Of a stretch of 5,288 nt of DNA, positions 1 through 5,288 are shown piece after piece. Each line of letters starts with the position of its first letter. The stretch's first letter is position 1. Under the pieces are notes generated by a model that was not told where the DNA came from, searched no databases, and was given only the letters and a program-made list of their open reading frames with translations. A program made the position numbers and the translations under genes. Origin of the DNA: Thermobaculum sp042408415 (GTDB taxonomy: Bacteria > Chloroflexota > Chloroflexia > Thermobaculales > Thermobaculaceae); the NCBI GenBank assembly GCA_042408415.1, contig JBHORE010000224.1:1-5288 (forward strand), read 5' to 3'.

Positions 1-467
1 GCCTTCGCTATCCCAAAATCCGTGATCTTGACTACACCACCCTCCGTCACCATCACGTTCTGCGGCTTCATGTCCCGATGCACCAAACCCGCCCTGTGCG
101 CCGCACTCAAACCCTCCAATATCTGCTCCGTGATCCTTATCGCCTCCCCCTCACTCAGCCTACCCCTCGCCCTGATGTACTCCTTGAGGTTCTTCCCATC
201 CACGTACTCCATCGCTATGAAGTACGTCCCATCCACCTCATCATAGTCGTACACATCCACTATGTTGGGATGCGATAACCTCGCTGCTGCCCTGGCCTCG
301 TTGATGAACCTCGCCCTGAACTTCTCATCCTGGGCATGCCCAGCCCTCAATACCTTCAGCGCCCCCACCCTCCCAAGCCTCTGGTCCACCGCTCGGTATA
401 CCTCCGCAGCTCCTCCCTGCCCTACCTTCCACTCTACCTCGTAACGGTTGTCTAACACCCTATACAT
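1..467 (-). CDS. Hanks-type Ser/Thr protein kinase, N-terminal part (cut by left edge)
   Basis: This is the N-terminal part of a eukaryotic-like serine/threonine kinase of the bacterial PknB type, which transfers phosphate from ATP to Ser/Thr of target proteins. 155 codons are visible. Reading from ATG at 467, I see the glycine-rich loop VGQGGAAEVY (residues 15-24), the ATP-anchoring lysine in ALKVL (K38), the likely alpha-C glutamate E57, a hinge near MEYVDG (86-91), the catalytic loop HRDMKPQN (130-137, D132 as base) and the DFG motif (150-152). All core catalytic residues visible so far are intact, so it should be active. The activation loop, the C-lobe and any C-terminal transmembrane or sensor domain lie beyond the edge, so its class (PASTA or other) cannot be told. 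The start is supported by kinase homology beginning about eight residues in; the Shine-Dalgarno (GGAAAAAG, about 5-12 bases upstream) is only moderate. It is divergent from nfo. Its DNA is clearly more GC-rich than the neighbouring gene, with many G-ending codons. Confidence 0.95.
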   Translation of the reverse strand, partial: MYRVLDNRYEVEWKVGQGGAAEVYRAVDQRLGRVGALKVLRAGHAQDEKFRARFINEARAAARLSHPNIVDVYDYDEVDGTYFIAMEYVDGKNLKEYIRARGRLSEGEAIRITEQILEGLSAAHRAGLVHRDMKPQNVMVTEGGVVKITDFGIAK

Positions 468-503
468 AGCTGCTTTTTCCGGCTATCCAGGCCAGGCTGC
501 TAG

Positions 504-533
504 GAGACAAAATCACACTTGAGGTCGTATGAT
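504..533 (+). promoter_or_regulatory. Candidate sigma-70-like promoter for the nfo operon
   Basis: In the 83-base spacer between the divergent kinase and nfo starts, TATGAT (528-533) resembles a -10 box. GAGACA (504-509), 18 bases upstream, is a 4-of-6 match to a -35 box. Transcription would start near 540 and leave a leader of only about 10 bases, which fits the lack of a clear Shine-Dalgarno just before the nfo ATG. Short matches like this are common by chance. I could not pick out a convincing promoter for the kinase on the other strand. Confidence 0.3.
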
Positions 534-550
534 GTGATATATTTCTCAGC

Positions 551-1441
551 ATGAGTGAGAAAAATAAGGCTATCCAGGAACCCCTAATAGGCGCACATGT
601 TGGTATAGGGGGCGGTCTAAGTAAGGCCGTGCCCAGAGCACTCGAAATCGGTGCCAACTGCATACAAATATTCGTGAGTGCTCCCCAGCAATGGAGAGAA
701 CCCACACATTCCGATGAAGAGGTGCGGTTATTCATTGATGCATACAATCAAAGCAATTTTCGCGCCATCTTCCTACACGCAATATATCTCTTAAATCCTG
801 CTGGCCCAAATATCGAACTAAGAGAGAAGAGCATTAGTTCCATAATCTCATACTTGCGTTGGGGCAAGAGGTTAGGAGCACAAGGCGTAGTTATACACTT
901 GGGTTCATCATCAGGTACTACAAGAGAAGAGGCGGAAAAAAACCTTGTGAATAGCGTTAAAACTGCGCTTGATAATACAGATGACGTCCCTATTCTTCTG
1001 GAGACCAGTGCTGGGACCAAGAACAGCTTGGGATCAAACTTCGAGGACTTAGCACGGATACTATATAAAATAGGTGATACAAAGAGAGTTGCTATATGCC
1101 TGGATACTGCCCATATATGGGCTGCCGGATACGATCTATCCTCCGAGGATGCTGTCAACCAAACTCTGGAGGAATTTGATCAAAAAATAGGGTTCGATAA
1201 GTTAAAATTAATACACGCTAACGACACTAATGTGCGTATTGGGGGCGGAAGAGATAGGCATGAGAACATAGGCGAGGGAACAATTGGTGAGAGAGGATGG
1301 AAAGCTTTACTCACCAATGCCGACATTCGATTCAAACCCTGGATACTTGAAACGCCCCAGATAGCAGATAAGAATTCAGGTGCAGAGCAGATAAAAAAAC
1401 TTAGGCAGTGGTGGGAAGGCAAAGATGATATCGGCACTTAG
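551..1441 (+). CDS. nfo: Endonuclease IV (AP endonuclease, Nfo)
   Basis: Deoxyribonuclease IV cuts the DNA backbone 5' to abasic sites and trims blocked 3' ends in base-excision repair, using a three-zinc centre in a TIM barrel. The protein has 296 residues, close to the family's usual 280-300. All nine metal ligands of the family can be placed: H76 (FLHAIYL), H116 (VIHLGS), E151 (LLETSAG), D185 and H188 (CLDTAHIW), H222 (LIHANDT), D235 and H237 (RDRHENIGEG) and E267 (ILETPQ). The N-terminal IGAHVGIGGGL at 13-23 is the family's opening motif. Y79 and L80 match the E. coli DNA-probing pair Y72/L73, but the position of E. coli R37 is Q46 here. The start ATG is in step with the family N-terminus, although no strong Shine-Dalgarno precedes it. 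It is the first gene of a likely three-gene operon and overlaps the next gene by 17 bases. Its DNA is notably AT-richer than the divergent kinase. Confidence 0.97.
   Translation: MSEKNKAIQEPLIGAHVGIGGGLSKAVPRALEIGANCIQIFVSAPQQWREPTHSDEEVRLFIDAYNQSNFRAIFLHAIYLLNPAGPNIELREKSISSIISYLRWGKRLGAQGVVIHLGSSSGTTREEAEKNLVNSVKTALDNTDDVPILLETSAGTKNSLGSNFEDLARILYKIGDTKRVAICLDTAHIWAAGYDLSSEDAVNQTLEEFDQKIGFDKLKLIHANDTNVRIGGGRDRHENIGEGTIGERGWKALLTNADIRFKPWILETPQIADKNSGAEQIKKLRQWWEGKDDIGT
1413..1419 (+). promoter_or_regulatory. Shine-Dalgarno of the membrane-protein gene, inside nfo
   Basis: GGGAAGG lies 5 bases before the ATG at 1425, within the last codons of nfo. It supports that start and suggests the downstream gene is translated in coupling with nfo. 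Confidence 0.6.
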
Positions 1442-2153
1442 GGTATTCTTCAGATCTATAGGAGACACCTGGTTCAATCTAGTCGGATACAGTGTCTGTA
1501 ACGTGGTAGTGGCTGTAGGAGCTATTCTGTTGCCTTTCTTGATAGGTCTGGGGATGGATGCTATTGGTATACATCCATTGGCTACTATCGTAGTAGGTAT
1601 ACTGCTATTCGTGATCGTAGGTGCTCCATTGTTGATTGGCCTGCTACATGTTACGGCTGAATCATTAGTGTACAACGAGAGACCAGAAGTTACTCTGATG
1701 CTGAGGCATGCTAGAAGCGATGCGAGCAGAGCTTGGATGCTCCTGGGGCTGGAAGTTATTGGGATAGCCATCGTTTTGACTGTAGTAGGCTTTTATCTCT
1801 CAGTAAACGCTACATGGGCTGTACCTCTATCAATGGTTAGCATTGTCATAGGATGGATTTGGTTTGGCACCATATTCCTCGCTGGACCTATGATGGTTAG
1901 GTCTGAGAAAGGTGCTCTTACAGCGCTTAGGAATGGGTTTGTGGCATTCTCGAGATATCCTTTCTTTACCACGACCTTGCTGATAATGGCGCTGTTAGTT
2001 GGTCTAATGAGCATATTGATATCCCCATTGATCGTACTTATAACGTTATCTTTCCTGTCGGTATTGCTCAATCGCGCCACCGTATGGATACTGCAGAAAG
2101 AAGGATTGATTCCTAAGCCTGAATATCCAGAAGACGAGTCATCTGAACTATAA
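1425..2153 (+). CDS. Multi-pass integral membrane protein, DUF624/YesL-like
   Basis: This 242-residue hydrophobic protein has five or six predicted membrane segments, at roughly residues 18-42, 52-76, 104-125, 131-155 and 181-215 (the last long enough to be two). The N-terminal ALRVFFRSIGDTWFNL, the cytoplasmic-looking MVRSEKGALTALRNGF (157-172) and the final LLNRATVWIL resemble, from memory, DUF624/YesL-like proteins found in Chloroflexota and Firmicutes. These have no settled biochemical role and are often next to sugar-transport genes in Bacillus. The C-terminus (229-242) is a short acidic, proline-containing tail. No catalytic motif or signal peptide is visible. The start lies 17 bases inside nfo with a good Shine-Dalgarno, so expression is probably coupled to nfo. 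That it is a membrane protein is certain; the family assignment is moderate and the function unknown. Confidence 0.85.
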   Translation: MISALRVFFRSIGDTWFNLVGYSVCNVVVAVGAILLPFLIGLGMDAIGIHPLATIVVGILLFVIVGAPLLIGLLHVTAESLVYNERPEVTLMLRHARSDASRAWMLLGLEVIGIAIVLTVVGFYLSVNATWAVPLSMVSIVIGWIWFGTIFLAGPMMVRSEKGALTALRNGFVAFSRYPFFTTTLLIMALLVGLMSILISPLIVLITLSFLSVLLNRATVWILQKEGLIPKPEYPEDESSEL

Positions 2154-2176
2154 TGATTTGTGTTATCTAGCTATTT

Positions 2177-2184
2177 GGAGGGAA
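2177..2184 (+). promoter_or_regulatory. Strong Shine-Dalgarno setting the GTG start at 2190
   Basis: GGAGGGAA sits 5 bases before GTG 2190. This is much better placed than anything before the in-frame GTG at 2160, so it fixes the start of the YtxH-like gene at 2190. Confidence 0.75.
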
Positions 2185-2189
2185 GAGAG

Positions 2190-2429
2190 GTGGGTAAACT
2201 CTTTAGGTTCATCCTGGGGGCAGGAGTTGGGCTAGCGGTTGGAGCTGCGATAGCTATAGTTGCTGCACCTCAATCTGGCGAAGAATTGAGAAGAAAGCTT
2301 GACGCTCGACGGCGAGAAGCTGCCGAGGCCGCAAAGAGCGCAATGTCTGCTAGGGAGCGAGAGCTCAGGGCTGAATGGGAATCTAAGGTAGACGCGCTAG
2401 CTATCAAGAGAAGGGCTATGTCTCAGTAG
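2190..2429 (+). CDS. Small YtxH-like membrane-anchored coiled-coil protein
   Basis: With the start at GTG 2190 the product has 79 residues. Residues 5-25 form one glycine/alanine-rich membrane segment (ILGAGVGLAVGAAIAIVAAP), followed at once by PQSGEELRRKL and a long charged helix rich in Ala, Glu, Arg and Lys (about 32-75). A Gly-rich hydrophobic segment followed by AP-x-SG-x-E and an amphipathic helix is the signature of the YtxH family (PF12732). YtxH of Bacillus is a general-stress protein; the molecular function of the family is not known. The protein would sit in the inner membrane with the helix in the cytoplasm. It follows the membrane-protein gene after 36 bases and is probably the last gene of the nfo operon. 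Its end overlaps the end of the convergent cutA by 14 bases. An in-frame GTG at 2160 would add 10 polar residues ahead of the membrane segment but has no ribosome-binding site. Confidence 0.8.
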   Translation: MGKLFRFILGAGVGLAVGAAIAIVAAPQSGEELRRKLDARRREAAEAAKSAMSARERELRAEWESKVDALAIKRRAMSQ

Positions 2430-2787
2430 CTAGCTCACGGTTATTAGCCGAGGCGTCCTCACTAGTACTAGCTCTGGTCTCAGCTATAATCCACATTGCA
2501 TATGATGGATCAACATAGGTTGGAGAAAGTGTCAATATACAAGGCAACTCGTAAGAGTGTAGCTCCTGTATTCTCCTGCAAGCCTCGGCCATCTTTTCGT
2601 GCGTCGTCTTGACTATCATGCTTACTTCACTATCATTTACTAGCTCATTCTTCCACATGTACATGCTGTGAATAGGCCAGTAATTAGTACAGGCAGCAAG
2701 CGATTCGTGGATTAACACCTGGCTTATTTTCTCGGCCTCCTCAACTGATCCACAAACAGTATAAATCAGTACTATTTCGTTCGTCAT
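2416..2787 (-). CDS. cutA: CutA-family divalent-cation tolerance protein
   Basis: CutA1 proteins are small, very stable trimers with a ferredoxin-like fold, linked genetically to copper and divalent-cation tolerance in E. coli; their biochemical role is unsettled. The 123-residue product has the family landmarks in order: beta-strand IVLIYTVC (5-12), SVEEAEKISQVLIHESLAAC (14-33), the MYMW segment (42-45) where the family has an aromatic strand ending in W, the SMIVKTT strand (56-62), and ELHSYELPCI (75-84), matching the family H-P-Y-x-x-P with Ser in place of the first Pro. YAMWIIAET (96-104) closes the domain. Residues 105-123 are a polar tail longer than usual, and its codons overlap the end of the YtxH-like gene. 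The ATG at 2787 has AGGGG (2796-2800, minus strand) 8 bases upstream. The gene diverges from the SmtB-like sensor with a metal-type operator between them, so metal control of cutA is possible but unproven. Confidence 0.93.
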   Translation of the reverse strand: MTNEIVLIYTVCGSVEEAEKISQVLIHESLAACTNYWPIHSMYMWKNELVNDSEVSMIVKTTHEKMAEACRRIQELHSYELPCILTLSPTYVDPSYAMWIIAETRASTSEDASANNRELATET

Positions 2788-2828
2788 GATATTTGCCCCT
2801 AGATGCTAATCAAGAGTTTATGTAGAAT

Positions 2829-2852
2829 ATATATGAATAGTTGTTCATATAT
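2829..2852. promoter_or_regulatory. SmtB/ArsR-type operator palindrome
   Basis: ATATATGAA (2829-2837) and TTCATATAT (2844-2852) are perfect 9-base inverted arms around a 6-base centre. The core TGAA-N6-TTCA within an AT-rich dyad is the established recognition pattern of SmtB-family zinc/cadmium repressors (the 12-2-12 operator of smtB, ziaR and similar genes). It lies 20 bases before the sensor's chosen ATG and 42 bases from the cutA start, and covers a -10-like TATATT (2848-2853). A bound repressor would therefore block sensor/ATPase transcription and could also affect cutA. The exact promoters on either strand are not clear to me. Confidence 0.85.
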
Positions 2853-2871
2853 TGAATTCAGGCAGTGCGTG

Positions 2872-3297
2872 ATGAGTAAGTTACAAGCCTTAGAACGACC
2901 GCAAGATATATGCACCGAAGAGCATAGCTCTTCGTCTACCTATAAACATACTTTACCACTCAGTGATGATCTAGCACTGGATCTAGCTGAGGTATTCGGG
3001 GTATTGGCCGATTCGACACGCCTAAAAATAATAACTCTTTTGATTGGTGGCGAATCGTGCGTGTGTGAAATAGCGGACAAACTCGGACTCAAGCAGAGTA
3101 CAGTTTCACATCAACTAAGGTTGCTGAGAGCTATGCGGCTTGTCAAGTATCGCAAGACAGGTCGCACAGTTTACTACCAGTTGTGTGATGATCACGTGGT
3201 CAACCTCATTCAACAAACTCTAAATCACTTGCTTGAAAGTGAAGCAGATGATGGGGAAGAGCATGAATCAAGCAGAGAAGATAGTTATCAAAGTTGA
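2872..3297 (+). CDS. smtB: ArsR/SmtB-family metal-responsive repressor
   Basis: This is a winged-helix dimeric repressor that leaves DNA when it binds metal. With the start at ATG 2872 it has 141 residues. VFGVLADSTRLKII (41-54) opens the domain. ESCVCEIAD (61-69) is the metal-box helix alpha-3 with C63 and C65. KQSTVSHQLRLLR (74-86) is the DNA-recognition helix, and YRKTGRTVYYQL (93-104) is the wing. The alpha-5 zinc site of SmtB (D104, H106, H117', E120') is fully matched by D106, H108, H119 and E122 with identical spacing. N-terminal C14 and H18, spaced like C7 and C11 of CadC, could complete an alpha-3N site with C63/C65. Zn, Cd or Pb are therefore the likely signals. The reading frame extends upstream to ATG 2803, but that would put the operator inside the coding region, and residues before 2872 look non-family; GTG 2869 is an alternative start. 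It overlaps the downstream ATPase gene, its probable target, by 35 bases. Confidence 0.93.
   Translation: MSKLQALERPQDICTEEHSSSSTYKHTLPLSDDLALDLAEVFGVLADSTRLKIITLLIGGESCVCEIADKLGLKQSTVSHQLRLLRAMRLVKYRKTGRTVYYQLCDDHVVNLIQQTLNHLLESEADDGEEHESSREDSYQS
3253..3260 (+). promoter_or_regulatory. Shine-Dalgarno of the metal ATPase, inside the sensor gene
   Basis: GGGGAAGA lies 2 bases before ATG 3263, with its GGGG core 6 bases away. In-frame ATGs at 3248 and 3251 also exist but have weaker upstream sequence. The site lies inside the end of the sensor gene, consistent with translational coupling. Confidence 0.5.
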
Positions 3298-5288
3298 GGG
3301 AATGGATTGCGCCAGTTGTGCAAGGGTTGTAGAGAGCGCAGTTCGCTCTGTTGAAGGGGTTAGGGACTGCGACGTAAACTTCAGCACGTCAAGCGTACAG
3401 GTTACTCTACAAGACGAATCCCATAAAGATGATACAGCTAGCAAGTTAGTTAAGGCTATTAGATCAGCAGGTTACGGTGCTGAGCCTGTAGATCAAAACA
3501 ATATTGGGACCGAATCGACTTCAGTAAGAAATAAGGGTTGGATTTCGCAAGTGCTGCACATACAGCAGCTAAGAGCAGCTATCATTGCAGGATTCTTCTA
3601 CCTACTAGGTGTTATCTTTGGCTTTCTCAATAGTAAAGGGATAATCCCCCAATTCCCGGAGATACCGTCAATACTAGCTGCATTTGGGCTTAGCCTAGAA
3701 AAAGTAAACCTGATCCAGCTGATATTCTACGGACTGGCCATAATTTTTGGAGGGTACAATATCGCTCGCTCTGGCATGGTGACACTCCTAAGGGCTAAGA
3801 CCGCCAGTATAGATCTCCTGATGACGGTGGCCGTACTAGGAGCTGTAATAATCAATCAGTGGGCTGAAGCTGCTACCGTGGTAATGCTATTCTCCCTTGG
3901 CGAGGGGATGGAATCGCTAACTATTAATCGAGCTCGTAATGCGATACAGGAACTCCTCCAGATAGCCCCACAGGTAGCAAGAATCAGAAGAGGTGGTGAA
4001 ACCATACAGATGCCTGTAGAGGAGGTGGAGCTGCAGGATGTGATGCTTGTACGTCCTGGTGAGAGGATAGCCATGGACGGACGCGTAATCTCTGGCTACT
4101 CCACCGTCAATCAAGCCCCTATAACTGGAGAGAGTCTACCTGTCGAGAAGTCACCTGGAGATGATGTCTACGCTGGTACTCTGAACCAGAGGGGATACCT
4201 AGAGGTAGAGGTAACAAAGTTAGCTGGAGATAGCACTATCGCTAGGATCACCAGGCTGATAGAAACAGCTGGGGCCAATCGCGCCAAAACTGAGCGTTTT
4301 ATGGAGCGCTTCGCTAAGTACTACACCCCAGCTGTAATCGCGTTAGCCATACTAGTGGCATCGATACCACCATTAATGGGAGAACCTTTTATACCCTGGT
4401 TCTATAGGGCGCTAACATTGCTAGTTATAAGCTGTCCATGTGCTCTGGTAATATCCACCCCAGTAGCTATAGTTGCCGCGCTAGCTAATGCATCTCGGCA
4501 TGGCATGCTGATAAAGGGTGGTGGCTATATAGAGCTAGCTGGCCAAATTGGTGCTATAGCTTTTGACAAAACTGGCACCTTGACCCACGGAAGACCGGAG
4601 GTAGTAGAGGTATATACTGCCAATGGCTATGAACCTGAAGAGGTTATATCCCTTGCAGCTACTATTGAAGAGAGATCCGAGCATCCCTTAGCTGCCGCCA
4701 TATTGAGGAGGCGAGAGCTGGAAGTGGCTAGCAGCATCCAGCATGAGCATGGCAATGAACATCAACATCTTTACCCGCATGATAAGAGTGAATCTGAGCT
4801 TGTAGCAAAGGAAATATCTGACTTTGAAGCTATCACAGGGCGCGGAGCAAGGGCTACCATCGATGGCACCACTTATTACATAGGAACACCTAGATTGTTT
4901 GAAGAACTAGGAGTAGATATGGGTAGACTTTCACATGTGATAAAGAGGTGGCAGGAAGATGGCAGAACAGTATTGGTAGTAGGCTCTGATAGAGAAGTTT
5001 TTGGATCTATAGCAGTTGAAGATGAACCTAGACCTGAGTCACGAGAAGTAATACAGAAATTGAAGGAAAACGGAATACAACACATAGTCATGCTCACCGG
5101 TGATAACTCTACTACAGCCAGATCACTCGCTCAACGACTGGGTATAGATGAATACCGAGCGGAGCTTTTACCTGAGGACAAAGTTCAAGCCATTCGGGAG
5201 CTCAAAGACAAATACGGGAAGGTATCAATGGTAGGAGACGGTATAAACGATGCTCCGGCAATGGCTGCGGCAGATTTGGGTATCGCGA
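3263..5288 (+). CDS. zntA: P1B-type heavy-metal efflux ATPase, probably Zn/Cd/Pb (cut by right edge)
   Basis: This ATP-driven inner-membrane pump exports soft divalent metals. 675 codons are visible and the frame is open at the edge. In order: one N-terminal heavy-metal-associated domain with GMDCASC (13-19, C16 and C19); membrane segments near 103-122, 148-165, 184-212, 355-371 and 383-408; the actuator motif TGES (288-291); the metal-site CPC (391-393); the phosphorylated aspartate in DKTGT (D435); HP (474-475); TGD (612-614); and GDGINDAP (658-665). The last two membrane helices, which carry the metal-selective Lys and Asp of ZntA, are missing. GMDC rather than GMTC in the first domain, together with a SmtB-type regulator, favours the Zn/Cd/Pb class over copper. 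Between HP and the TGRG motif there is a histidine-rich insertion (five His in residues 494-506) of about 24 extra residues compared with E. coli ZntA as I recall it. It overlaps the sensor gene by 35 bases and is surely co-regulated with it. Confidence 0.96.
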   Translation, partial: MNQAEKIVIKVEGMDCASCARVVESAVRSVEGVRDCDVNFSTSSVQVTLQDESHKDDTASKLVKAIRSAGYGAEPVDQNNIGTESTSVRNKGWISQVLHIQQLRAAIIAGFFYLLGVIFGFLNSKGIIPQFPEIPSILAAFGLSLEKVNLIQLIFYGLAIIFGGYNIARSGMVTLLRAKTASIDLLMTVAVLGAVIINQWAEAATVVMLFSLGEGMESLTINRARNAIQELLQIAPQVARIRRGGETIQMPVEEVELQDVMLVRPGERIAMDGRVISGYSTVNQAPITGESLPVEKSPGDDVYAGTLNQRGYLEVEVTKLAGDSTIARITRLIETAGANRAKTERFMERFAKYYTPAVIALAILVASIPPLMGEPFIPWFYRALTLLVISCPCALVISTPVAIVAALANASRHGMLIKGGGYIELAGQIGAIAFDKTGTLTHGRPEVVEVYTANGYEPEEVISLAATIEERSEHPLAAAILRRRELEVASSIQHEHGNEHQHLYPHDKSESELVAKEISDFEAITGRGARATIDGTTYYIGTPRLFEELGVDMGRLSHVIKRWQEDGRTVLVVGSDREVFGSIAVEDEPRPESREVIQKLKENGIQHIVMLTGDNSTTARSLAQRLGIDEYRAELLPEDKVQAIRELKDKYGKVSMVGDGINDAPAMAAADLGIA

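Noticed and set aside
22..444. Plus-strand open frames of 60-74 codons
   Set aside because: They lie opposite the kinase, whose minus-strand frame has intact catalytic motifs throughout; the plus-strand products are Ser/Pro/Leu-rich with no family features.
529..537. Tiny upstream frame ATG-ATG-TGA before nfo
   Set aside because: It is only two codons, without a Shine-Dalgarno, and likely lies upstream of or at the transcription start, overlapping the -10-like box.
512..538. CRP/FNR-type binding site
   Set aside because: The half-sites are in the reverse order (TCACA before TGTGA) and 15 bases apart, not the TGTGA-N6-TCACA layout.
460..1158. Minus-strand open frames of 95 and 136 codons
   Set aside because: They are antisense to nfo, which has every metal ligand in frame; the antisense products show no motif and no supporting ribosome-binding site.
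1376..2080. Minus-strand open frames of 131 and 95 codons
   Set aside because: They are antisense to the membrane-protein gene; open frames opposite hydrophobic coding regions are a common by-product of codon composition.
2425..2474. Palindromic AGCTAGCT and ACTAGT/AGTACT as a possible terminator or site
   Set aside because: These are short perfect palindromes with no loop, no GC-rich stem and no T run; CTAG is frequent throughout this half, so they need no special explanation.
3856..5097. Minus-strand open frames of 65-73 codons
   Set aside because: They are opposite the continuous P-type ATPase frame, whose motifs are all in register.
3263..5288. Copper ATPase (CopA type)
   Set aside because: CPC alone is shared by several classes; the GMDC metal domain and the linked SmtB-type sensor and operator point to Zn/Cd/Pb. 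The decisive last membrane helices are outside the window.

Overview
This is a bacterial window with densely packed genes and short spacers. It carries seven genes, two of them cut by the window edges. From left to right they are a Hanks-type Ser/Thr protein kinase (minus strand, N-terminal part only), endonuclease IV, a multi-pass membrane protein, a small YtxH-like protein, CutA (minus strand), an ArsR/SmtB-family metal sensor, and a P1B-type heavy-metal ATPase cut by the right edge. I see no RNA gene, mobile element, CRISPR array or integration site.

The source cannot be named from the sequence alone. Frequent AGG arginine and ATA isoleucine codons, a kinase of the bacterial PknB-like type and a DUF624/YesL-like membrane protein would fit a Chloroflexota-like or related, perhaps thermophilic, lineage. 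That is a low-confidence inference.

Layout: (1) 1-467, kinase reading leftwards. (2) 468-550, an 83-base divergent spacer that must hold promoters for both sides. (3) 551-2429, a probable three-gene operon: nfo, membrane protein, YtxH-like. The first two overlap by 17 bases; the third follows after 36 bases with a strong Shine-Dalgarno. (4) 2416-2787, cutA converging on and overlapping the YtxH-like gene by 14 bases. (5) 2788-2871, a divergent control region with a clear SmtB-type operator palindrome at 2829-2852. (6) 2872-5288, the sensor gene and the metal ATPase, overlapping by 35 bases and presumably co-transcribed.

The right half reads as a metal-homeostasis module. A SmtB-like repressor with a complete alpha-5 zinc site and a CxC alpha-3 motif sits at its own operator. 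It probably controls a Zn/Cd/Pb-type efflux ATPase and, because the operator lies between divergent starts, perhaps CutA as well. The ATPase carries an unusual histidine-rich insertion in its nucleotide-binding domain. The left half joins base-excision repair (Nfo) to two envelope-associated proteins of unknown role. I found no wholly new system; the points most worth checking are the divergent cutA/sensor arrangement, the possible two-site sensor and the His-rich loop.
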